A stretch of DNA of 38,881 bases from Planctomycetota bacterium (GTDB lineage: Bacteria > Planctomycetota > UBA1135 > GCA-002686595), in NCBI GenBank assembly GCA_020638875.1, contig JACKHS010000027.1:1-38881 (forward strand), read 5' to 3'. Below the pieces are notes generated by a model. It had not been told where the DNA came from, did no database searches, and was given only the letters and a program-made list of their open reading frames with translations. Of the stretch, positions 15,190-22,960 are shown piece by piece. How positions within the stretch are numbered: the stretch's first letter is position 1; each line of letters opens with the position of its first letter. The translations under genes were made by a program, and so were the position numbers.

Positions 15190-17107
15190 GCGCTTGGCGG
15201 CGACGCGTCGACCCGTGGGCCGTGGGCCTCGTCGTGCTCGCGGTGGCCGTGCGTCTGGTCTACCTGCTGCAGCAGCGCGCGAACCCGTTCTTCGCGTACC
15301 CGCTGATGGACTCGCTCTACCACGTCGAGTGGGCGCGCGCGCTCGCGGCGGGCGAGGACTTCCAGCCGGGCCCCTTCTTCCGCGCGCCGCTCTACCCCTG
15401 GCTGCTCGGGACGGCGCTGCGGCTGTTCGGCGAGCAGTACCTCTGGCTGCGCGCGCTCGGCGCGCTGCTCGGCGGCGCGACGACGGCGCTCACCTACCTC
15501 GTCGGACGGCGCGCGTTCGGCGTGGCCGTGGGGCGCGTCGCGGCGCTGCTCGTCGCGTTGAACTGGGTGCTCGTCTACTTCGACGGCGAGTTGCTGATTC
15601 CGACGCTGGCGGTGCCGCTCGACCTCGTCGCGCTGTACCTGACGCTGGGCCTGGAGCGCGCGCGCGGACCGCGGCCCGTCGCGCTCGCCGGCATGGCCTG
15701 GGGCGTCGCGGCGCTCGCGCGGCCGAACGTGCTGCTCGTCGTGCCGTTCCTCGGCGCGTGGCTGCTGTGGCGCGCGCGGCCGCGCTGGTCCGCGGGGCTG
15801 GGACGCGCGGCGCTGCTCGGGCTCGGCACGCTGCTGCCGATCGTGCCGATCACGACGTACAACCTCGTCGTCGGCGGCGACGCGGTGCTGATCTCCTCGC
15901 AGGCGGGCGTGAACCTGTGGATCGGCAACAACCCCGCGTCCGACGGGTCCACCGCGATCGTGCCGGGCACGCGGCCGGGCTGGTGGGACGGCTACCGCGA
16001 CGCCATCGCGCTGGCCGAGCAGGCCGAGGGGCGCACGCTCGCACCGTCCGAGGTGTCCGCCCACTACACCGGCCGCGCGCTGGCGTTCTGGCGCGGCGAG
16101 CCGCGCGCGGCGGCGCAGCTGTTCTGGTGGAAGCTGCGGCTGTTCGCCTCGCGGTACGAGCTGGGCAACAACCAGGACGTGCGCTTCTTCGCCGAGCGCT
16201 ACAGCGCGCTCGCGCGCTGGCTGCTGCCGAGCTGGTGGCTGCTCGTCCCGCTGGGGCTCGTGGGACTGGCGCTCGCGCGCGGCGCACGGGTCTCGGTCGC
16301 ACCGCTCGCGTGGTTCGTGGCGCTCTACGCGCTGAGCGTGCTGCTCTTCTTCGTCTGCTCGCGCTATCGCGTGCCGCTGTTGCCGCCGCTCGCGGTGCTC
16401 GGCGCGCACGCGCTCGTGCGCGCGTGGACGGCCGCGCGCGCGCGCGCGTGGACGCCGCTGGCCTGCGGCGTCGCGGCGTGGGGCGCGCTGCTCGCGCTGG
16501 TGCTGCCCGTGCCCGCCGCCGTCGACACGAGCGACGCGAAGGGCCTGTGGCAGCTCGGGCTCTTCGAGCTCGAGCACGGCCGCGCCCACGAGGCGCTGCC
16601 CTTCCTCCACCAGGCGCAGGAGCGCAACCCGCGCTTCTGGCTCGCCTGGCGCGACCTCGGCACGGCGCTCGTGCAGACCGGGCAGGCGCGCCGCGGCCTC
16701 GAGGCCTGGAGCGAGGCGCTGCGCCTCTCGCCGGGCGACCTGCAGGTCAGCGGGCCCTTCGTCGAGCTCGCGCTGCAGCTCGGCGAGCTCGACGCCGCGG
16801 AGCGCGCCGCGCGCGAGGCCGTCGAGCGCTACCCGCAGCTCACGCCGCCCTACGACGCGCTGGCGCAGGTCGCGCTGGCGCGGGGCGGGCCGGACGCCGC
16901 GCGCGCGGCGCTCTCGCGCGGCCTGGCCCTCGATCCGCGCGACTTCCTGCTCAACCTGCGCCTGGGCCTCGTCGAGCTGGCGGCGCAGCGGCCCTGCGCC
17001 GCGGTCGAGCGCTCGCGCGCGCCGCGCGGGCCGAGCGCGCGACCAGCGACGCGGCGCGGGCGCGCGCCGAGGAGCTCTGGCGCAGCGCGCGCGCGGCCTG
17101 CCGTTAG
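15186..17107 (+). CDS. GT39/PMT-like polytopic glycosyltransferase with C-terminal TPRs; frame break near 17000
   Basis: About 640 residues if the frame is repaired. The N-terminal ~430 residues are membrane-embedded (about ten hydrophobic segments). A short loop carrying YPLMDSLYHVEWARALAAGEDF with a DxxxY-type acidic site and a FRAPLYPWLLG loop are typical of GT-C, ArnT/PMT_2-type enzymes that use polyprenyl-phosphate sugars. Next, GVNLWIGNNPASDG and further transmembrane segments. From about residue 450 come TPR-like helices (LWQLGLFELEHGRAHEALPFLHQAQERNP; AWRDLGTALVQTGQARRGLEAWSEALRLSP). Around 17000, in a CG-rich tract, the reading frame switches by one base: the original frame becomes Arg/Pro/Ser-rich, whereas the neighbouring frame gives a helical ending EELWRSARAACR and a stop at 17107 just before a terminator. 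Sequence error or recent mutation cannot be told apart. Coupled to the sulfatase-fold gene. Confidence 0.8.
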
Positions 17108-17124
17108 CGCGCCCCAGGAACGCA

Positions 17125-17158
17125 GGAGGGGCGGCGCCCGTTCCGGCGCCGCCCCTCC
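17125..17158. terminator. 14-bp perfect hairpin, probable bidirectional terminator
   Basis: Arms 17125-17138 and 17145-17158 are perfect inverted repeats with a six-base loop. It sits between the convergent GT39 gene and the first selenoprotein gene. Confidence 0.8.
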
Positions 17159-17182
17159 CGTAGCGTCGGGTGCGGGCTCGAC

Positions 17183-18178
17183 TCAGCGACCGAGCGAGGC
17201 GATGTGGCTCGCGCGCTCGGCGGCCTTGGTCCCCGGGAAGTCCTCAGCGATCTTCGCGACCTTCTTGAAGAGCTTCTCTTCCTTCGGGTCCTCGAAGAGC
17301 TTGGCGAGGTGCTTCTCGAGCAGCTCGGAGGCCTCGACCTCCTTCGCGAGCTCCTCGCCGTCGAGCGAGGTCTGCAGCGCGACCGCCGCGTCGTACAGCT
17401 CGGTGCAGCCCTTCAGCGCCTTCACCAGCGCGTCGACCTGGTCCGCGCCGCGCGAGGCGTAGCCGTTCTCGATGAGCCACTTGGCCCGGTCGAGACGCGC
17501 CTGCACGCGGTTCTGAAACTCGATCACGCACAGCTCGGCGTCCGAGGACAGCTCGGGATCGGCCCCGACCTTCTTGGCCTCGTCGATCGCCTTCGCGATC
17601 TGATCCTTGGCGAACAGCTTCCACGCCTTCTGGAGCTTCTTCGGCGTCTCCGCCGGGCCCTCGTTGGCGCGCTTGATCTCCGCGTCGATCAGGTCGTGGA
17701 CCTCGCTCGTGGAGAAGTTGCCCTTGAAGAGCACCTTGCCATCGTTCGACAGGAGCGCGAAGTTCGGCAGGCCGTTCGAGCCCGTGTTGAACGGGTGCTC
17801 GTTGGTCCACATGGCGTTGTTGCCGAACCACTTGTGCTCGAGGATGAACTTCTCGGTGGCGTCCGGCGCCGTCCCTTGGGACTCGACGAACAGCACCTGG
17901 AGATCGTCACCGAGCTCTTGCTGCAACTTGACGGAGGCCGGCACGGACCCCCCGATGCAGCTACCTCACCGCGTGCCCCAGAACTCGACCAGCACGGGCT
18001 TGCCGCGCAGGTCGGAGAGGCTCTTGGCCCCCATGCCGTTCACGATGGGGTCGCGGAAGGAGTAGGCCACGCTGTCGCCGACGCCGACGCCCTCGGGGGC
18101 GAGCGGGGCGGCGAGGCCCAGCGTGAGGCCCAGGACGAGGGCGGCGCCCCCGAGTTGGAACCAGGTCTGCTTGGTCAT
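17183..18178 (-). CDS. TlpA-like thioredoxin-fold selenoprotein (probable Sec71), exported
   Basis: 331 codons when the TGA at 17966-17968 is read as selenocysteine. The N-terminus has one hydrophobic segment (FQLGGAALVLGLTLGLAAPLAP), a signal or anchor. Then VGDSVAYSF, LSDLRGKPVLVEFWGTR, then UGA, then GSCIGGSVPASVKLQQEL. Aligned to the thioredoxin hallmark FWxxWCGPC, the UGA falls exactly on the first catalytic Cys, giving U-G-S-C. The rest of the fold follows in the same frame: LQVLFVESQG, then cis-Pro GLPNFALLSNDGKVLFKG. A charged helical C-terminal half (~150 residues) ends FPGTKAAERASHIASLGR. A candidate SECIS lies just after the UGA. Without recoding it would be two ORFs: 17966-18244 and 17183-17944. 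Probable role is periplasmic thiol-disulfide or selenenyl redox. ATG 18178 was chosen because it begins the hydrophobic segment. Confidence 0.88.
17933..17952 (-). promoter_or_regulatory. Candidate bacterial SECIS hairpin for Sec71
   Basis: Starting 14 bases after the UGA on the mRNA strand: GGGGG pairs with CCUCC (one G-U), a single bulged U, CC pairs with GG, and the apical loop is GUGCC. The loop begins 22 bases after the UGA with G then U. The bulged U and loop GU recall the E. coli fdhF element. Folded by eye only. Confidence 0.55.
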
Positions 18179-18322
18179 GATCGGTCCAGGTGTATTGGAG
18201 GGATCCGAGCGGACGCCGCGGTGCGGCGTGCTGTGTCGTGCCACCAGAGGAACGCACGGGCGCCCTTTTGTCCACGTCCTTCGGGCGACGGGGCCCGCGG
18301 CGCGGCGGTCCTTTCCGCGATG

Positions 18323-19016
18323 TTACAGAACCCTCACGGCGACCCGGGGCGGCAGGCCGATGGGCACCACCTCGACCTCCCCCAGCACGGCGCGCGCGGC
18401 CTCGCTCGCGAAGCCGACCTTGGGCGCGACGAAGGTCAGGGTCACGGCGCAGCGCGGTGTGCCGGGGGCCGGCGTGCCCGCGTCCGCGTCCAGCCCCGAG
18501 GGCAGGTCGAGCGCCGCCACGGGTGCCCGGGCCCGCGCGGCCCAGGCGCCCAGCGCCGCGAGCAGCCCGGCCGCCGGCTCGCGCAGCGCCCCGCGGAAGC
18601 CGGTGCCGAGCAGGGCGTCGACGAGCAGCCCCGGCGGCGGGAGCGCGCCGCGCGCGCGCGGCGAGCGCGGCGCCGTCGGGCACGAGCTCGAGCGCCAGGC
18701 CGAGCGCGGAGGCCGCGCGCCGCATGACCGCCGCGTCGGGCGCCAGCCGCGCGGGCGGCGCCGTCTCGAGCACGCGCACGCGCACGCCGGCGAGGTCGAG
18801 GTGCCGCGCGACGACGTAGCCGTCGCCGCCGTTGTTGCCCGCGCCGCACAGGATCACGACCTCACCGCGCTCGAGCGCGAAGCGTCGGCGCAGCGCTTCG
18901 GCCGCGCCGCGACCGGCGTTCTCCATGAGCACCACGCCCGGCACGCCGAGCTCCTCGATGGCGATGCGGTCGACCTCGCGCACCTGGGCGCGCGTCAGCG
19001 GGCGGGGGGCGTCCAT
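18323..19016 (-). pseudogene. nnrE: NAD(P)H-hydrate epimerase domain (YjeF_N), frame broken in the middle
   Basis: Start ATG 19016. Residues 1 to ~115: LTRAQVREVDRIAIEELGVPGVVLMENAGRGAAEAL, then VVILCGAGNNGGDGYVVARHL, the family's NGGDG nucleotide-binding signature. After AAVMRRAASALGLALELVPDG the frame becomes Arg-rich nonsense, but the adjacent frame gives the missing half: ALPPPGLLVDALLGTGFRG, then APVAALDLPSGLDADAGTPAPG, then AVTLTFVAPKVGF, stopping at 18323. Total length is 3n+1, so one extra base lies near 18650-18660 in a CGCGCG tract. The enzyme epimerises damaged NAD(P)HX. The C-terminal kinase domain (NnrD) found in fused versions is absent, so this is the epimerase-only form. If the extra base is a sequencing error the gene is intact; otherwise the product is lost. 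Confidence 0.8.
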
Positions 19017-19170
19017 GCGGCCATGGTCGAGCGCGCGCCCCGCGATCGCAAGCGCGCGTGCCGCCGGCAACGCCGCCGCGGCGCTTGGCGCCAGCGGCGC
19101 GGTGGCCTGTAGGCGGGCGCCGCGGGGGCGCTACAGTGCGCGCCTCCCCGTCCCTCGCTCCCGCGTACGC

Positions 19171-20733
19171 ATGCGCTCCGCGTCCGTGTTCCGCCCGGCC
19201 CTCCTGGCGCCGCTCCTCCTGCTCGCTTGCCGCGGGTCCGACGCTCCGGCGGAGAGCGCGCGGCCGCAGAACCTCGTGGTGCTCGTGATCGACACGCTGC
19301 GCCCCGACCACCTCGGCTGCTACGGCTACGCGCGCCCCACCTCGCCCGCGCTCGACCGCTGGGCGCGGAACGCGACGGTCTTCGAGCGAGCGCAGAGCGC
19401 GGCGCCGTGGACGGCGCCGGCCCTGGTCTCGTTGATGACCGGCCTGTACCCCGAGGCGCACGAGGTGGCGCGCTTCCCGGACCCGGCGCGCCTCGCCGAC
19501 GACGTGACCACGCTCGCGGAGCTGCTGAGCGCGCGCGGCTACGACACGGCCGCCTTCACGGGCGGCGGCTACGCGAGCGGCGACTTCGGGCTCGACCAGG
19601 GCTTCGCGCACTTCGAGCGCCAGACCGGTGACGACGAGTCGCACGCCTCGAACCTGCGCTACGCGAGCCGCCTCGAGGCCAACGTGGACAAGAGCCTCGC
19701 GTGGTTGCGCGAGCGCGAGGGCCGCCCCTTCTTCCTGTTCCTGCACACGTACGAGCCGCACGTGCCCTACGCCCCCGCGCAGCGCTGGCTCGACGCCGTC
19801 GGCGCGCACGTGGACCTCGAGCGCGAAGAGGCGGCGCTGGCCGACACGATCGCGCGCTGGAACGCCGGTGCGCGGCTCACCGCCGAAGATTGGGCGCGGC
19901 TCGCCGCGCACCGCTTCCACTGCGGCTGGGAGGGCGCGGGCGCGGTGCAGCGTCGCGACGCGCTGGAGGAGGAGCTCGCGCTGCGCGACCAGGCGCGGCG
20001 CGCGAGCGCGGACGAGCCGATGCTGCGGCTCGTGCGCGACCTGTACGACGCGGAGATCGCGGCCGCCGACGCGCAGTTCGGCCGCGTGCTCGCCGAGCTC
20101 GAGGCGCTCGGGCTGGCGCAGGACACGGTCGTCGTGCTCGCGAGCGACCACGGCGAGGCCTTCGGCGAGCACGGCGAGCTCGGCCACGGCCTGCTGCTCT
20201 CCGACGCGGTGCTGCGCATCGCGCTCGTCGTGCGCGCGCCGCACGAGCGGGCGCGCGGCGGACGGTGCGACGAGCTGGTCAGCGCGGTCGACCTCGTGCC
20301 GACGCTGGCCGAGCTCCTGGACCTGGGCGTGCCCGACGCGGAGCTGCCGGGGCGCAGCCTCGTGCCGCTGCTGCGCGGGGCGCGCGGCGCCGCCGCGGCG
20401 TACGCGCAGGCGAACTCCGCGCCCGACGAGCACGCGCGCTTCCGCAGCGTGCGCGAGGGACGCTGGCGGCTCGTCGCGCAGGTCAACGGCCCGCGGCGCT
20501 GGCTGTACGACCTCGAGCGCGATCCCGGCGAGGAGCACGACCTCGCCGCGAGCCAGCCCGTCGAGGTGGCGCGCCTCGAGGCGTTGCTGGAGGAGCGCGC
20601 CGCGCGCGACGAGGCCACGCGCCGTCGCCACCCCGCGGGAGCCGCGCCGGCGCTGCACGACGCGCGCGACCTGCGCGCGCTGGGCTACGTCGGCGGGGAC
20701 GCCCCCGGAACGTCGGAGGGCGCGCCGCACTGA
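19171..20733 (+). CDS. Sulfatase-fold (alkaline-phosphatase superfamily) lipoprotein
   Basis: 520 residues. Signal peptide with lipobox LLLLAC (Cys20). NLVVLVIDTLRPDHLGCYGYARPTSPALD opens the domain; the active-site strip is T81-A-P-A-L-V-S-L-M-T-G, with Thr at the formylglycine position and Leu where Arg is usual. FLFLHTYEPHVPY, a ~100-residue helical insert (EREEAALADTIARWN through EEELALRDQARRASAD), VVVLASDHGEAFGEHGELGHG, LVPTLAEL and a C-terminal RWLYDLERDPGEEHDLAASQP follow. A TACAGT box lies 33 bases before the ATG at 19171. Divergent from nnrE; the stop codon sits in the loop of the terminator at 20715. Substrate unknown. Confidence 0.88.
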   Translation: MRSASVFRPALLAPLLLLACRGSDAPAESARPQNLVVLVIDTLRPDHLGCYGYARPTSPALDRWARNATVFERAQSAAPWTAPALVSLMTGLYPEAHEVARFPDPARLADDVTTLAELLSARGYDTAAFTGGGYASGDFGLDQGFAHFERQTGDDESHASNLRYASRLEANVDKSLAWLREREGRPFFLFLHTYEPHVPYAPAQRWLDAVGAHVDLEREEAALADTIARWNAGARLTAEDWARLAAHRFHCGWEGAGAVQRRDALEEELALRDQARRASADEPMLRLVRDLYDAEIAAADAQFGRVLAELEALGLAQDTVVVLASDHGEAFGEHGELGHGLLLSDAVLRIALVVRAPHERARGGRCDELVSAVDLVPTLAELLDLGVPDAELPGRSLVPLLRGARGAAAAYAQANSAPDEHARFRSVREGRWRLVAQVNGPRRWLYDLERDPGEEHDLAASQPVEVARLEALLEERAARDEATRRRHPAGAAPALHDARDLRALGYVGGDAPGTSEGAPH

Positions 20734-20748
20734 GGCGGCGCGCCCTCC
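20715..20748. terminator. 14-bp perfect hairpin with the sulfatase-fold stop codon in its loop
   Basis: Arms 20715-20728 and 20735-20748 are exact inverted repeats; the six-base loop ACTGAG holds the TGA at 20731-20733. Serves convergent genes on both sides. Confidence 0.75.
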
Positions 20749-20772
20749 CCGGGACCTCGCGAGCCGCGCGGG

Positions 20773-21738
20773 TCAGCGCCCGGGCGGGTGGCGTTGCAGG
20801 AAGGCCTTGGCGCGCGCGGCGCAGCGCGTGTCGGGGTACTTGTCGACGATGCCCTCGTAGACCTTGGCGGCCTTCTCGAAGTCACCGGCGAGCTGCGCCT
20901 CGTCGCCCTTGACCATCTTCTTGAAGGCCGCGAGCTCCTCCTTGGCCGCGGGGTCCTTCTCGAGCTCCTTCTGCAGGAGCTTGGCCTCGTCGGCGGCGGG
21001 GACGCCCTTGTAGAGCGTCTGCAGCTCGGCGTAGACGCCCACGGCGACGGAGTAGTCGTGCGCCTCGACGGCCGCCTTGGCGCGCTCGAGCTTGCGCGCG
21101 AGCAACGCCTCGAGGTCGGCCTTGGCCTTGGCAAGCGCCGCGTCCTCGGGTGCCTTCTCGAGCTCCTTCTCGAGCGCCTTCAGCGCCTTGCCGAACTCCT
21201 GGCCGGCGATGAGCTTGTCGAGCTTCGCGTGGTCGTCGACGCCCGTCACGGGCACGAAGGCCGTGCGCCCGAGCAGCTCCTCGATCGTGCCGCGCGGCAC
21301 GCTCGCGGGGTGGCCCATCCAGACGACCTCGCCGTCCGGGTCGAGCAGCGCGCCGGACGGGAAGCCCTTCACGCCGTACAGGCGATCGACGTCCTCGCCC
21401 TTCGTCTTGGCGAGCGGATACGTGATGCCCTTCTTCTCGATGTGGTTCTCGATCAGCCCGTTCGCTTCGTTGGACACGCCAACGACGACGAACCCCTGCG
21501 GCCCCAGCTCCTCTTGGAGCTTGTTGAGCTCGGGGATCGCCGAGTTGCAGGGGCCTCACCAGGTGCGCCAGAAGTCGATCAGCACCACGCGCCCACGCAG
21601 GGCGCCGAGGCTGTTCGCTTCCGACAGGTACCACTCCGCTTCGATCTCGGGGGCGAGGTCGCCGACCTGCACCACCGGCGGTGCGGGTGCGACGTTCAGG
21701 GCGGCCGTCACGACGAGGGCCAGGCCGAGGGTCTTCAT
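20773..21738 (-). CDS. TlpA/ResA-like thioredoxin-fold selenoprotein (probable Sec61), exported
   Basis: 321 codons with the TGA at 21556-21558 read as selenocysteine. Signal peptide MKTLGLALVVTAALNVAPAPP, then VGDLAPEIEAEWYLSE, LGALRGRVVLIDFWRTW, then UGA, then GPCNSAIPELNKLQEEL. This matches the TlpA active site DFWxTWCGPC residue for residue except that UGA replaces the first Cys. The frame continues with FVVVGVSNEANGLIENHIEKKGITYPLAKT, the cis-Pro loop VKGFPSGALLDPDGEVVWMGHP, and a C-terminal ~160-residue Lys/Glu/Ala-rich helical part ending AKVYEGIVDKYPDTRCAARAKAFLQRHPPGR, TPR-like. That ending resembles the end of the protein at 17183. A candidate SECIS follows the UGA. Unrecoded, it would appear as ORFs 21556-21738 and 20773-21477. 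Likely a periplasmic thiol redox enzyme. Confidence 0.9.
21529..21544 (-). promoter_or_regulatory. Candidate bacterial SECIS hairpin for Sec61
   Basis: Twelve bases after the UGA on the mRNA strand: CUCGG, loop CGAUCC, CCGAG, a perfect 5-bp stem with G as the second loop base. The loop starts 17 bases after the UGA, within the range expected for bacterial elements. Folded by eye. Confidence 0.5.
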
Positions 21739-21918
21739 GGGGCTGAGGGCGAGGGACTGCGGGCGGCCGCCGGGGCGACCGGGCGCCGAGCGCCGCGCTC
21801 ATCCTCCCCCGCCGAAGCGTCGCGCGCCAGGGGACGTCGCGTGAGTTCCGCCCGCGGCGCCCGGGGCGCGCGCTGGAGGACGTCGTCCGGGCGCCGGAGG
21901 AGTTCGTCACCGGGCTGC

Positions 21919-21924
21919 TAGACT
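21919..21924 (+). promoter_or_regulatory. Putative -10 box (TAGACT) for the TPR gene, leaderless
   Basis: TGCTAGACT, with TAGACT ending 6 bases before the ATG at 21931. The predicted start of transcription coincides with the start codon. No clear -35. Confidence 0.4.
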
Positions 21925-21930
21925 CTGCCC

Positions 21931-22960
21931 ATGATCGCCCTCGCCGCGTTGCTCTGCCTCGCCGCGCAGGCCTCCCCCGAGGTGGAGGCGCTGTGGCAGC
22001 GCGGCGCGCGCGTCGAGGCCCTGGAGCGCATGGAGGCCGAACTCGCCGCGCGGCCCGACGACGCGCTGCTGCGCCGGGCGCTCGTGACGCGCGAGCTCGG
22101 CGTGTCGCGCTTCCAGGCGGCCCTGGCCCACGCGGAGCCGCTGGGCGAGGCCGGCCACGCGGCGCGCGGGCGCGCGCTGTACTTCCTGGGCCGCTACGAG
22201 GAGGCGCTGGAGTTCCTCGCGGCCGACGACCCCGCGCTCGTGCTGCTGCGGGTCGAGAGCCTGCGCGCGCTCGGGCGCCTGGACGAGGCCGACGCGCTGC
22301 TGCCCGCGGTCGAGCGGCTCTTCGGCGCCGACGACGCGCGCTACCGCCTGCTCGTCGGCCGCAAGCGGCTGCGCGAGGGCGACGCGCGCGGCGCGGCGGC
22401 GGAGTTCCGCGCCGTGCTCGCCACGCGGCCGCTGGAGAGCGAGGCGCACTTCGGCCTGGGGCGCGCGCTGGTCAAGCTCGGCGAGCGCGAGGAGGGCCTG
22501 GCCGTGCTGGCGCGGCACCGCGCGCTCGTGCCGCTGCTCGACGCGCTCGACTTCGCGCAGCGCGGCGTCGCGCTGGCGCCCACGGGCGCGTCGAACCTGG
22601 CCGCGCTGGCCGAGGCCTGGGCCGCGCTGGTGCCGTACGACGAGAGCGCGCGCGCGCGGGCCCGCGCCACGTACGCGGACGCGGCGCGCTGGGCGCGCGC
22701 CGACGAGGTGGCGCCGATCGCGCTGCGGCGCGCGCGCTGGCTCGCCGAGCTCGAGCGCGAACCCGGCGCCGCCGTGACCTGCCTCGAGGACGCGCTCGCG
22801 CGGCAGGAAGACGTGCGGCTGCACGTGCGCCGCGGACTACCTCGTCGAGCTCGGCGAGCCGACGCGGCGCGCGCGCACCTCCGCGCGCGCGCTCGAGCTG
22901 CGGCCCGGCGACCGCGCGATCGCGGAGCGGCTGGCGCGGCTGGCCGGAGGCGGCCGGTGA
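21931..22960 (+). CDS. Secreted TPR protein; frame break near 22830
   Basis: About 342 residues after repair. A short N-terminal hydrophobic segment (MIALAALLCLAAQA) is a probable signal peptide. Then helix pairs of the tetratricopeptide type: LWQRGARVEALERMEAELAARPDDALLRRAL, ARGRALYFLGRYEEALEFLAADDP, LLVGRKRLREGDARGAAAEFRAVLATRPLESEAHFGLGRALVKLGEREEGL. TPRs scaffold protein contacts. Near 22830 (GCGCCGCGG) one base is surplus: the starting frame turns Arg-rich, while the next frame gives DYLVELGEP and then ALELRPGDRAIAERLARLAGGGR, with a TGA at 22958-22960 overlapping the next gene's GTG. As the sequence stands, the starting frame runs on into the following gene without a stop, so an automatic caller would report a false 909-residue fusion. 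Confidence 0.75.

Noticed and set aside
16986..17010. Programmed ribosomal frameshifting in the GT39 gene
   Set aside because: No slippery heptamer or stimulatory structure is apparent, and two other genes nearby show the same kind of single-base break.
15186..17462. GT39 protein extended to 17462
   Set aside because: Beyond ~17000 the translation is low-complexity and runs through the terminator and antisense to the selenoprotein gene.
17966..21558. General reassignment of TGA to an amino acid (code 4 or 25) as explanation of the two in-frame TGAs
   Set aside because: TGA is the normal stop of glyA, the MORN gene, argC, argE, the FG-GAP gene and others, often inside ATGA/GTGA overlaps; reassignment would fuse them.
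17966..21558. Simple nonsense mutations making pseudogenes of both thioredoxin genes
   Set aside because: Both fall precisely on the first catalytic Cys codon while the rest of each frame is undamaged; coincidence is very unlikely, though only Sec machinery would settle it.
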